DNA of 64,000 nt from Olleya namhaensis (GTDB lineage Bacteria; Bacteroidota; Bacteroidia; Flavobacteriales; Flavobacteriaceae), in NCBI RefSeq assembly GCF_900114005.1, contig NZ_FORM01000010.1, positions 1 to 64,000 of the forward strand, read 5' to 3'. Every line of letters begins with the position of its first letter. The first letter of the stretch is position 1. The translations under genes and the position numbers were made by a program. Below, piece after piece: positions 1 through 7,920 of the stretch. The notes below the pieces were generated by a model, which was not told the DNA's origin, searched no databases, and saw nothing but the letters and a program-made list of their open reading frames with translations.

Positions 1-159
1 AACAACTTCGCCATCTTTAACACTAGCACTTTGATCTTGTACATATACAGATCTAATGTTTTTAACGCTTTTAGAAGCATGCTTTACTGCTTTTTTAGTT
101 GCGTCTTCCCAGCTTTTTTCTGAGTTTGATAATACTTCAATTACTTTTAATACTGCCAT
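1..159 (-). CDS. Dodecin family protein (3' end lies outside the window)
   Basis: Reading down from the ATG at 159, the visible 53 residues begin MAVLKVIEVLSNSEKSW and continue with a lysine-rich helix and a VYVQDQSA strand. This is the beta-alpha-beta start of dodecin, a small flavin-binding hollow dodecamer that usually has about 65-70 residues. Only the last 15 or so residues are missing. Family knowledge suggests flavin storage or buffering in the cytoplasm. The gene is cut by the window edge, so the flavin-stacking residues cannot all be checked. Confidence 0.8.
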   Translation of the reverse strand, partial: MAVLKVIEVLSNSEKSWEDATKKAVKHASKSVKNIRSVYVQDQSASVKDGEVV

Positions 160-281
160 GATATTGTTTTTTTAAATTATTGATTCTTCCTTAAAATTAC
201 AAATATTAATACAATTATCAATAATTTGTGTGGGATAATAATTTAAAACAATAGATAAACAGTTTGTTTTATAGGTTGAAA

Positions 282-1184
282 TTAACCATTTATAGCAACA
301 ACCGAATCAACTTTACCTGCTAACATTTCTTTTAGCATGTTTTCGATTCCGCTTTTTAAAGTATAAGTAGATGATGGACAACCACTACAAGCACCTTGTA
401 AAATTACTTTCACAGTTTTTGTTGCTTCATCATAAGATTCAAATTGAATATTTCCTCCGTCACTAGCAACTGCAGGCTTAACATACTCTTCTAAAATGTT
501 AATGATCTCTTTAGAGGTGTCATCAAGTGTTTCAAAATGTGCTTCAACTTTTTCAATCGATTTTTCTACAACTTCAGGAGCGTCTGGAGAAACAATTTCT
601 TTTGCATCTTCAATATAAGTTCTTATAAATTCTCTTAGTTCAAAAGAGATATCACTCCATTCAGCGATATCATATTTTGTAATGGATACAAAGTTTTCAT
701 CAAAAAACACGCTTTTTACAAACGGGAAATGAAACAAAGCAGTTGCCATTGGTGATGGTTTCGCAGTTTCGATAGATGTAAATTCGTAAGATGCAGTAAC
801 TAATTTTTTGTTAGCCACAAATTTTAATACTGAAGGGTTTGGCGTGCTTTCCGTGTAAACGGTAACCGCAACTTTTTTAGTTTCAGCAGAATCAGACACA
901 ACCGATCCGCCTTCATTTAAATAAGATTCTATTTGTTCTGATACTTCATTTTTAACTGCATCCCATTCCACGATATTAAAGCGTTCAATAGCAATAAAAT
1001 TACTAGAGATATATACTTTTTTTACAAATGGTAAATAGAACAGTTGTTGGGCTAAAGGAGAATCCTTTGCTTCGTCAATGTTGTTAAATTCAAAACTTTG
1101 ATGTTTAGTTATAAACTGATTAAGTTCAAATTTAATTATAGTTGGATTTGAGGTTTCTTGAATTGAAACTTTGAAATTGCTCAT
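282..1184 (-). CDS. NifU-like iron-sulfur scaffold protein with duplicated Nfu N-domain
   Basis: A 300-residue protein. The C-terminal third is a NifU/Nfu domain with the cluster-binding CxxC in GACSGCPSS, preceded by the typical VKPAVASDGGNIQF strand. The first two thirds hold two copies of the Nfu/NifU N-terminal domain (about residues 5-88 and 106-195), each with the S/NPxxxKF start, the SPxAxxLFxxPFVKxV core and a final hydrophobic-x-E-W segment. The family carries and delivers Fe-S clusters to apo-proteins in the cytoplasm. Bacteroidota members with a doubled N-domain exist, so this is unusual rather than unique. It is a stand-alone gene on the minus strand, started at the ATG at 1184. 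Confidence 0.85.
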   Translation of the reverse strand: MSNFKVSIQETSNPTIIKFELNQFITKHQSFEFNNIDEAKDSPLAQQLFYLPFVKKVYISSNFIAIERFNIVEWDAVKNEVSEQIESYLNEGGSVVSDSAETKKVAVTVYTESTPNPSVLKFVANKKLVTASYEFTSIETAKPSPMATALFHFPFVKSVFFDENFVSITKYDIAEWSDISFELREFIRTYIEDAKEIVSPDAPEVVEKSIEKVEAHFETLDDTSKEIINILEEYVKPAVASDGGNIQFESYDEATKTVKVILQGACSGCPSSTYTLKSGIENMLKEMLAGKVDSVVAING

Positions 1185-1200
1185 AGTAACTTTTTTTTTG

Positions 1201-1208
1201 CAAAAATA
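1201..1208 (-). promoter_or_regulatory. Possible -7 element (TATTTTTG) of the NifU-like gene
   Basis: On the minus strand this is a TAnnTTTG match 17 bases before the start codon. I see no matching TTG -33 element at the usual distance, so the call rests on the -7 box alone. Confidence 0.35.
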
Positions 1209-1346
1209 CTAAAGAAAAGTGTAGGTGTCTACTATATTTGAATTTTATAGAACTGTCAATTTTTAAAATTTTTATAGTTTATTTAAGAAAACATTTTTAT
1301 CTTGAACCTTTAACTTTTAGGAGTGACGATTTAAGCAGTAAATTTA

Positions 1347-1354
1347 TATATTTG
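1347..1354 (+). promoter_or_regulatory. -7 promoter element (TATATTTG) of the porP-like gene
   Basis: Exact match to the Bacteroidota -7 consensus TAnnTTTG, about 90 bases before the ATG at 1443. No clear TTG -33 partner was seen. Confidence 0.45.
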
Positions 1355-1442
1355 AGACTGATTTGTACTTTTTAAGTTAAAAATGAGTTATAACCATAAT
1401 AGCATTGCTATTTATTGACCGACCGACCTCGAAATAAGAATT

Positions 1443-2453
1443 ATGAGATTAAAAAATGTATTTTTAATAGCAATTGTTGCTTTATTTAGCAGTCAATTTT
1501 CCACAGCCCAAGAGGGATTACCTATCTACTCTGATTATTTAACGGATAATTACTATTTAATTCACCCTTCTATGGCTGGTGCAGCAAATTGCGCCAAAAT
1601 TAGAATAACGGGTAGACAGCAGTGGTTTGGAGATGATGATGCTCCTAAACTTGTTACAGCTAGTGTTAACGGTAGGATTGGTGATACACAATCAGGAATT
1701 GGAGCTATTGTTTATAGCGATAAAAATGGGTACCACTCGCAAACGGGAGCATACTTTACGTACGCACACCATTTAATGTTTTCTAGAAGTACGACGGATT
1801 TAAACCAATTATCTTTTGGTTTAAGTGCGGGAGCAATACAATATAAATTAGACGAAACTAGCTTTTTAGCTGATGGATTTGATCCAATAATTTCTGGAAT
1901 AGAGCAATCTGCAACTAATTTTAATGTAGACTTAGGATTTTCTTATTTCTTATATAACTTTTATGCGCATGCAACTGTTAAAAACCTTTTGAAAAATGAA
2001 GGAGTTAATTTTAACGAGCAAGGGTTAAGTTATGATAATTTAAGAACGTACATTGTATCTGTAGGTAATACGTTTCAATTGGCAGGTAGCGATTGGAGTT
2101 TTGAACCGTCTGCAATGTTTATGTATAGAGATGCTACAGAAGAATCTTCTTTTGATTTAAACGTAAAAGCATACAAGCCAATGGATTTTGGTAAAGTTTG
2201 GGGAGGGTTGTCTTACAGACGTTCTTTAGATGGTGCCGAATTTGTTGATGGATCAGGAATTAGTAGTCAAAAATTACAATACATTACACCAATTTTAGGT
2301 GTAGAGGTTAATAACTTTATGTTTGCATATACTTATAGCTACCAATCTAACTCAGTAGTATTTAATAATGGTGGTTTCCATCAATTAACATTGGGGTATA
2401 ATTTTAATTGTGGTAAAGCAAGATACAGTTGTGATTGTCCTGCGATCAACTAG
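1443..2453 (+). CDS. PorP/SprF family type IX secretion system membrane protein
   Basis: A 336-residue outer-membrane protein with a cleavable signal peptide (residues 1-22, ending STAQ). The mature start, GLPIYSDYLTDNYYLIHPSMAGAANCAKIRITGRQQW, is shown here only by its key features: an early Q/YLxNxxxINPAxAG-like block followed by R-x-QW. This is the diagnostic opening of PorP/SprF proteins. The rest is alternating beta-strand sequence ending in a cysteine-rich tail (CGKARYSCDCP). PorP/SprF proteins work with the gliding and type IX secretion machinery, and several paralogues accompany surface adhesins. No adhesin gene lies next to it here, so its partner is unknown. It is monocistronic, with a strong terminator just downstream. 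Confidence 0.85.
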   Translation: MRLKNVFLIAIVALFSSQFSTAQEGLPIYSDYLTDNYYLIHPSMAGAANCAKIRITGRQQWFGDDDAPKLVTASVNGRIGDTQSGIGAIVYSDKNGYHSQTGAYFTYAHHLMFSRSTTDLNQLSFGLSAGAIQYKLDETSFLADGFDPIISGIEQSATNFNVDLGFSYFLYNFYAHATVKNLLKNEGVNFNEQGLSYDNLRTYIVSVGNTFQLAGSDWSFEPSAMFMYRDATEESSFDLNVKAYKPMDFGKVWGGLSYRRSLDGAEFVDGSGISSQKLQYITPILGVEVNNFMFAYTYSYQSNSVVFNNGGFHQLTLGYNFNCGKARYSCDCPAIN

Positions 2454-2470
2454 TATAATCCTTATATAAA

Positions 2471-2500
2471 AAAAGCCTCGATTGTATCGAGGCTTTTTTT
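2471..2500 (+). terminator. Rho-independent terminator after the porP-like gene
   Basis: An eight-base stem (GCCTCGAT/ATCGAGGC) with a TGT loop, preceded by an A-run and followed by seven T, starting 18 bases after the stop codon. The same GCCTCGA stem recurs at 62931-62965. Confidence 0.9.
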
Positions 2501-2544
2501 ATGCCCAAAAGTTAAGCATGCTTTTTATTTTTTTGCTAACAATC

Positions 2545-2599
2545 TATAATGAGTGAACGGGTATGATAAATGAGTCAGTTTGGAATGTAAATGAGTTAA
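2545..2599 (+). repeat. Three direct repeats (AATGAGT) with 21-bp period, possible LytTR-type binding array
   Basis: AATGAGT occurs at 2548-2554, 2569-2575 and 2590-2596, exactly 21 bp apart each time. The flanks are also alike (xTAAATGAGTxA). The array lies about 100 bp upstream of the LytS-like kinase whose operon ends with a LytTR response regulator. LytTR-domain proteins are known to bind direct repeats spaced about two helical turns apart. That this array is their target is inference. Confidence 0.5.
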
Positions 2600-2694
2600 G
2601 TCTACTATTTAGTTCTATTTGATGGTTGTATCAGAAAAACGCATTTTATTTAATGATTTAAAGTGCGTAAGTTTATGTTTTATAAATATATTAA

Positions 2695-4857
2695 ATGAAA
2701 AACCTTAAGTTATTACTTGCGCTTTTACTAGGTCTTATATCTCAGTTGGGAGTAGTTGCACAACAAGAGTTGGGTAAGCCCTTAGATGCCTCTTTTGAGG
2801 TGAAAGGGGTCGTGGTAGAAAGTAATAGTTTTAATCCTATATCTGGTGTTAATGTGCAAGTTAACGGAGGTGCTTATACTAGTACAACTATAAGTGGTCG
2901 GTTTAAGATTAAGGTTAAATATGAAGACGAAATCATGATAAGTCATAAAGACTTTCAAACCATTTACTATACTGTAAAAAGCAATGATGATATTAGGGTA
3001 GAGGTGGAAACGGTTGGTGATGATTCTGTGTCTTCCAAAATAGCAATTAAAGAAAGTAGTTTTAAAACAGCAATAGACTCAGCTTTATATTATAAGAAAA
3101 TTTCAGCTGAAAAAAGTATTCAATTTATAGCTGATGGTCTCCCAAAAAGTAATTCGGTACAACAAAACGCAGAAGCTTTTCAGGTTTTAGGAGATGTTTA
3201 TATGTATTGGAAACAATACGATTTGGCAATTACCAATTATAGGATTAGTTTAAATAATGTAAGCACTACTGATGTTAATTTAAAACTAGCAAAAGCTTAT
3301 TTTTATAATAACAACCATCAAGAAAGTTTAGTAATATATGATCAATTAAAGACTAATAATTTATCCGAAAATCAAAAGGTAATACGCTACGAAGGTTTAG
3401 GAGATGTCTATGCTATGATTAACGAAAACAGTAAAGCTACAAAAGCCTATACTGAAGGTTTAAAAATAGCAACAACCAATAAAATTCAATTCAAAATAAC
3501 CGATTTAAATTCTAAATTAGGTACCGTTTATAATACGGAAGGTGAAAAGAGAAAAGCAGAAGTGTTATTGGAAAACTCTGTTGTTATGGCTGCTCAGGAA
3601 AATAAAACTAGAGAAGTAGAACAGAAAGTTAAGTTTGCAGATTTCCAAAATGTAAATCAATCTTATGATGAGGAAATTGCAACTAGAAAAGAAATTATTA
3701 AAGATATAGATGTCATAGAAAAGGATTCTATTATTGCTAATGAAAGTAGTATTACCAAACAAAAGCAAAACTATAAAATTGGGAATGCTTATTTTTTGCA
3801 AAAAGACTATAAAGAAGCGATTCCGTATTTAGAAAAAAGTATAGAAGAAGCGGATAAAAAAGAAGATCTAACAGTTAAAAAGGATGCAACTAAAAAGTTG
3901 ACTGATGCCTATGTGGAATCCGGTAATTTTAGTGAAGCTAAAAAAACCTTTGACGAATATGTAAAAACGGTTGATCAACTTTATATTAAAAAGGAACAGG
4001 AAATATCTCAAGCAGCGCGCTTTAATAAAAGCATTACAGAAAAGCAAAACCGAATTACAACACTAGAAACCGATCGTAAATTAACGCTAAGTCAAGTCGA
4101 GTTATCCGAAGAAAAAAACAAGAGACAACAGTTAATTATTTATTCTTTAATAGGTGGTTTATTCTTGCTAGCTTTAACTGCGTATTTAATGTACAAGTAT
4201 ATTAAACAGCAAAAATTGGCCAACAATTTATTAGCTTTAAAGTCTTTAAGAAGTCAAATGAATCCGCATTTTATCTTCAATGCATTAAACTCGGTTAATA
4301 GTTTTATTTCTACTAATGACGAGCGTACAGCAAATAAATACCTTTCAGATTTTTCAAAATTAATGCGCGCTGTTTTAGAGAATTCTGAAGAAGATTTTAT
4401 TCCGCTTCAAAAAGAAATCGAATTGATAGAATTATATACCAAACTAGAGCATTTTAGGTTTAAGGATAAGTTTGAATATACAATAGACGTTGATAAAACT
4501 ATAGATATCGAAGCATATCAGATTCCGCCTATGTTACTTCAGCCTTATATAGAAAATGCAGTCTGGCATGGACTACGTTATAAAGAAGACATGGGGTTAT
4601 TACATATTTCGATAACCAAAAAGCAAAAAGGTGTTATTGCAATTACTATTGCAGATAATGGTATTGGACGTAAAAAGTCTAAAAGTTTAAAGACCGAAAA
4701 TCAACAAAAGCACAACTCTAAAGGCTTAGGTAATATTAAAAAACGAGTATCTATTTTAAATCAGATGTATAAAGACAAAGTAGATGTGCTTATAGATGAT
4801 AATGGGACTGAAGGAGATGTGGGAACTAAGGTGGTAGTAATTATAAAGAAGGATTAA
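2695..4857 (+). CDS. LytS-like sensor histidine kinase with TPR region and N-terminal carboxypeptidase-regulatory-like domain
   Basis: A 720-residue protein. A signal peptide (residues 1-22) is followed by a beta-sandwich of the carboxypeptidase regulatory type (about 35-105, FEVKGVVVES...SGRFKIKV). Next come TPR-like helical repeats with coiled coil (about 120-470), one membrane helix (about 479-500), a His_kinase domain with the phospho-acceptor histidine in MNPHFIFNALN, and an HATPase domain with an N-box (ENAVWHG), DNGIG and KGLGN. The sensor part is therefore outside the membrane and the kinase is cytoplasmic. Its partner is the LytTR regulator at 5233, separated by a small lipoprotein gene with a 2-bp gap. 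The signal sensed is unknown. Confidence 0.88.
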   Translation: MKNLKLLLALLLGLISQLGVVAQQELGKPLDASFEVKGVVVESNSFNPISGVNVQVNGGAYTSTTISGRFKIKVKYEDEIMISHKDFQTIYYTVKSNDDIRVEVETVGDDSVSSKIAIKESSFKTAIDSALYYKKISAEKSIQFIADGLPKSNSVQQNAEAFQVLGDVYMYWKQYDLAITNYRISLNNVSTTDVNLKLAKAYFYNNNHQESLVIYDQLKTNNLSENQKVIRYEGLGDVYAMINENSKATKAYTEGLKIATTNKIQFKITDLNSKLGTVYNTEGEKRKAEVLLENSVVMAAQENKTREVEQKVKFADFQNVNQSYDEEIATRKEIIKDIDVIEKDSIIANESSITKQKQNYKIGNAYFLQKDYKEAIPYLEKSIEEADKKEDLTVKKDATKKLTDAYVESGNFSEAKKTFDEYVKTVDQLYIKKEQEISQAARFNKSITEKQNRITTLETDRKLTLSQVELSEEKNKRQQLIIYSLIGGLFLLALTAYLMYKYIKQQKLANNLLALKSLRSQMNPHFIFNALNSVNSFISTNDERTANKYLSDFSKLMRAVLENSEEDFIPLQKEIELIELYTKLEHFRFKDKFEYTIDVDKTIDIEAYQIPPMLLQPYIENAVWHGLRYKEDMGLLHISITKKQKGVIAITIADNGIGRKKSKSLKTENQQKHNSKGLGNIKKRVSILNQMYKDKVDVLIDDNGTEGDVGTKVVVIIKKD

Positions 4858-4859
4858 AA

Positions 4860-5231
4860 ATGAAAATTATAATACTAATTTCTAGTTTCTGTTTTTTGTT
4901 ACTAGGTTGTAAATCTACCTATCAAAAAAAATGTCAAGAAACAGCATTAAGTCCACCTATTAGTATTAATTCTTATGAAGAGTTAATTAACTATGGTGAT
5001 AATTTAAACAGAAAATTAGATTTAATAATTATGGATGGTATTCTTGTAGATGAATTTTTGTTGAAAAAATTTATTTTTAATAACCCAAATTATTATTTAG
5101 TATATTTCATTAATCTAGCAGACGTTAATACAAAAATATTAGATGGACCTCCAAATAGAATTTTGATTCTCAAGTCTAACCTATGTGGTAAATTAATAAA
5201 GAGAAAAGGACAGTACATAATACAAGAATAA
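4860..5231 (+). CDS. Small lipoprotein of unknown function inside the two-component operon
   Basis: A 123-residue protein with a lipoprotein signal peptide (lipobox LLGC, lipidated cysteine near residue 17). The mature part contains DLIIMDGILVDEFLLKK and a hydrophobic strand YLVYFINLAD, followed by a basic tail. I do not recognise a family. It starts two bases after the kinase stop and ends one base before the regulator start, so it is almost certainly co-translated with them. It could be an envelope accessory to the sensor, or a rapidly evolving passenger. Context is the only guide to function. Confidence 0.7.
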   Translation: MKIIILISSFCFLLLGCKSTYQKKCQETALSPPISINSYEELINYGDNLNRKLDLIIMDGILVDEFLLKKFIFNNPNYYLVYFINLADVNTKILDGPPNRILILKSNLCGKLIKRKGQYIIQE

Positions 5232-5232
5232 C

Positions 5233-5967
5233 ATGACACTAAACGCAATACTAGTAGAAGACGAAGCCCAAAGTAGAGCAATACTAAAAAACTACTTAAC
5301 CAAATACTGCCCTAAAGTCAATATTCTGGGCGAAGCAGCTAATATTAATGAGGCTTTGGAGTTGATTCGTACATTAGATTTGGATTTAGTATTTCTGGAT
5401 GTAGAGATGCCTTATGGTAACGCATTTGATTTGTTAGACAAAGTTGGTGATCGTGATTTCGAAACAGTATTTGTAACCGCTTACAATAATTATGCAATGG
5501 ATGCTTTAAATGCACACGCATCCTATTATTTAATGAAACCGATAGATATTGACGAGTTAATTAAAGCTGTAGACTATGTTTCCGAAATTAAGTCAAAGGA
5601 AGATGCTTTGCAGGACCAGGTCTTAATCCCAAAAACCAATACCGTAGCGGGCAAAATAACCATTCCACAACAAGACGGATTTGAAGTATTAAACACCAAA
5701 GACATATTGTATTGTAAAGCAGACGATAATTACACAGAGATCTATTTAAACAACAATAAAAAGAAAGTAGTTAGTAAGACACTAAAATATTTTGAAGACG
5801 CATTAACGCCATCAGGATTTGCACGTGTCCACAAAAGTTACCTTGTTAACGTGGGCGAGGTTGTTAAATACATAAAAGGAAAAGGCGGAAGTGTTGTTTT
5901 AAGCAACGGAAAAGAAATTATGGTATCTGCCTCTAAAAAATCAGACCTATTATCTTACTTTAAATAA
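5233..5967 (+). CDS. LytTR-family response regulator
   Basis: A 244-residue protein. The N-terminal receiver domain has the acidic pair in LVEDE, the phospho-acceptor aspartate in LVFLDVEMP, a threonine in FVTAY and the lysine in MKPID. The C-terminal LytTR DNA-binding domain (about 140-244) has ILYCKADDNYTEIY and FARVHKSYLVN. LytTR domains bind direct repeats through beta-strand loops. It is the cognate regulator of the kinase at 2695. The AATGAGT array upstream of the operon makes autoregulation plausible. Confidence 0.92.
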   Translation: MTLNAILVEDEAQSRAILKNYLTKYCPKVNILGEAANINEALELIRTLDLDLVFLDVEMPYGNAFDLLDKVGDRDFETVFVTAYNNYAMDALNAHASYYLMKPIDIDELIKAVDYVSEIKSKEDALQDQVLIPKTNTVAGKITIPQQDGFEVLNTKDILYCKADDNYTEIYLNNNKKKVVSKTLKYFEDALTPSGFARVHKSYLVNVGEVVKYIKGKGGSVVLSNGKEIMVSASKKSDLLSYFK

Positions 5968-6037
5968 CCCAAGACACTAGTTTTAGTGTTTTGAGAAGCA
6001 CAAATAAAAGTATCGAGAACAATAAAATAAATAACAC

Positions 6038-6553
6038 ATGCCAATTATAAAACCAGTAAACGGTAAAGCACCACAAATAACAGAAGATTGTTACATCGCA
6101 GAAAATGCAACCATTGTTGGAGATGTCCAAATAGGTAAGCAATGTAGTATTTGGTTTAATGCCGTATTACGCGGTGATGTTAATTACATAAAATTAGGAG
6201 ATAAAGTTAATGTACAAGATGGTGCAGTTGTACACTGTACGTATCAAAAATACCCTACGATAATAGGTAATAACGTGTCCATTGGTCACAATGCTATTGT
6301 CCATGGATGTACAATTCATGACAATGTTTTGATAGGTATGGGAAGTATTGTAATGGATAATTGCGTTGTAGAAAGTAATAGTATTGTCGCAGCCGGAGCA
6401 GTTGTCACTCAAAATACAACCGTAGAGTCAGGAAGTATTTATGCAGGCGTGCCAGCAAAAAAAGTAAAAGATATTAGTCAAGAGTTAATCAATGGTGAGA
6501 TAAACCGTATTGCTGATAATTACGTCAAATACTCCGGATGGTTTAAAGAGTAG
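6038..6553 (+). CDS. Gamma-carbonic anhydrase family hexapeptide-repeat protein
   Basis: A 171-residue left-handed beta-helix protein. Hexapeptide repeats run from about residue 15 to 130, with histidines in VHCTYQKYP, IGHNAIVHGC and neighbouring turns at the positions used to bind zinc in gamma-class carbonic anhydrases. The C-terminal helix NRIADNYVKYSGWFKE packs against the coil. Relatives (YrdA, PaaY and CaiE types) include carbonic anhydrases and thioesterases, so the exact substrate is uncertain. It follows the regulator gene by 70 bp, so a separate transcript is possible. Confidence 0.85.
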   Translation: MPIIKPVNGKAPQITEDCYIAENATIVGDVQIGKQCSIWFNAVLRGDVNYIKLGDKVNVQDGAVVHCTYQKYPTIIGNNVSIGHNAIVHGCTIHDNVLIGMGSIVMDNCVVESNSIVAAGAVVTQNTTVESGSIYAGVPAKKVKDISQELINGEINRIADNYVKYSGWFKE

Positions 6554-6582
6554 TTTTTTTCCGCATTTAGCTTGCTAAAGTT

Positions 6583-6694
6583 GGGCGTTACCACAAGGGT
6601 CGCGTCGGAGTTTATCCTGAGCGTAGTCGAAGGGTTATATCTTTTTTTGCCATATATGGCAGCAAAAAAAGGATGCCATTACTACCGCTAACGC
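6583..6694. repeat. REP-like dispersed repeat, copy 1
   Basis: The element begins GGGCGTTACCACAAGGGTCG and ends GCTAACGC, so its ends are short inverted repeats (GCGTTA/TAACGC). It has a central hairpin built on TTTTTTTGCCATATATGGC and GCAAAAAAA. A second copy lies at 61452-61541. This copy carries an additional inner segment (about 6601-6640) that includes CTGAGCGTAGTCGAAG, a member of another dispersed family. The right end overlaps the last codons of the minus-strand gene at 6688. No transposase is encoded. Confidence 0.75.
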
Positions 6695-7053
6695 AGCATG
6701 TCGCAAGATTTAGATTCAATATTAAGGATTAGTTCTTCAACTGTGGATAGTGCATTGATGTCATCTTTAGATAAAAAGACGTCAAGAGTACTGTTGTTTT
6801 TGCTTAAAATAATCGGGTATTCAAAAGCGTGATTGGGGTGTTTGGTTTTAAACTCGTCCGTATGTAAAAACACAATATTTAAATTGGTTCTATTTCTAAA
6901 ATCTTTCCAAATCGTATTTTCAGAAAATGTATTAAAAGTTAATGCGCATAAATTACAAGCATATGTTTTTGGGCTAAATAATTTATGCGCAATATCTATT
7001 GCCAGATTTTTAATTCCAGAGTCAGCATTGTAAACAAAAATTAATGTATTCAT
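6688..7053 (-). CDS. Conserved hypothetical protein with a CxxC motif
   Basis: A 121-residue protein beginning MNTLIFVYNADSGIKNL, continuing with SPKTYACNLCALTFNTF (CxxC) and a strand-rich second half (NLNIVFLHTDEF, YPIILSK). Small proteins like this occur across Bacteroidota and are sometimes labelled GTPase, but I see no P-loop and no GTPase motifs, so no function is assigned. I start it at the ATG at 7053 because the family opening begins there; an in-frame ATG at 7059 is an alternative. The stop codon and last residues come from the end of the repeat at 6583-6694. Confidence 0.7.
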   Translation of the reverse strand: MNTLIFVYNADSGIKNLAIDIAHKLFSPKTYACNLCALTFNTFSENTIWKDFRNRTNLNIVFLHTDEFKTKHPNHAFEYPIILSKNNSTLDVFLSKDDINALSTVEELILNIESKSCDMLR

Positions 7054-7083
7054 ATACATTAAGTCGTTACACAATTGTAATAA

Positions 7084-7878
7084 TTACAAAATAGTTATGT
7101 TAACAACAAGTCCTTCATTACTTCTAATATTACAAACAGTATCATCCTCAAAAATCAAATATTGACCTTTAATTCCTTTTAAAACACCAGTGTAATGTGC
7201 TGTTTTTGTAAAATTTAAAGACTTCGGTTTTGTTGGGTAGCGCAATACCGGAAATTCAATATTGGTTTCTTCATTATCTTCAATATAATACTGTTGGGCT
7301 TCGTCAGGAATGTATTGTTTCAGCTTATCACGCCATTCAATTAAATTTTCATCTTTAATCTCATTTTTTAACATCGTGCGCCAATTGGTTTTGTCACCAA
7401 CATAATCTTTTAAAGCAACTTCAGTAATACCAGCAAGATATCTGTTAGGGACTTCTACAATTTCTATAGCTTCATGCGCGCCTTGGTCTATCCATCGTGT
7501 AGGGACTTGTCCTTTTCTAGTTACTCCAACTTTTACATTACTAGAATTAGCTAAATACACAATATGCGGTTTTAGTTGGACCTGCTTTTCGTAGTCTAAA
7601 TCACGCTCTTCAATACCTAAATGTGCTTTACTTAATTCGGGTTTCATGATCCAATCTGCTGCTTGCGGGATCTCAAAAAAGCAACTTTTACAAAACCCTT
7701 GACGATAAATAGGCTTGTCTAAATGGCAGTTTAAACACTCGTATTTTACAAAACTAAATTCTAAGGTTTTGTTTAATAATTGATTAAGGTTTATAAAGTC
7801 ATTTTTAAATACTAGATAGTAATTAATGGGTTTAGTAAACTCCGTTTGCATTTTTGTCAATACACCTTGGTAGGTCAT
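7084..7878 (-). CDS. DUF2797 domain-containing protein
   Basis: A 264-residue protein. A zinc-ribbon-like region near residues 48-70 (YECLNCHL...GFCKSCFF) gives four cysteines in two CxxC pairs. It is followed by the conserved block HIVYLANSSNVKVGVTRKGQVPTRWIDQGA, cited here for its VGVTR and RWIDQGA motifs, which resemble a GIY-YIG-like core. The DUF2797 family is uncharacterised. The gene lies back to back with the GH3 gene (42-bp divergent gap) and just upstream of the hypothetical protein at 6688, with which it may be co-transcribed. Confidence 0.85.
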   Translation of the reverse strand: MTYQGVLTKMQTEFTKPINYYLVFKNDFINLNQLLNKTLEFSFVKYECLNCHLDKPIYRQGFCKSCFFEIPQAADWIMKPELSKAHLGIEERDLDYEKQVQLKPHIVYLANSSNVKVGVTRKGQVPTRWIDQGAHEAIEIVEVPNRYLAGITEVALKDYVGDKTNWRTMLKNEIKDENLIEWRDKLKQYIPDEAQQYYIEDNEETNIEFPVLRYPTKPKSLNFTKTAHYTGVLKGIKGQYLIFEDDTVCNIRSNEGLVVNITIL

Positions 7879-7920
7879 AAAAAAAAGTATTATTTTTAAA
7901 ACTTAAAGATACAAATAACT

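Noticed and set aside
1417-1430. GACCGACCGACC tandem repeat before the porP-like gene
   Set aside because: Three 4-bp units only; no further structure and no second occurrence in the window.
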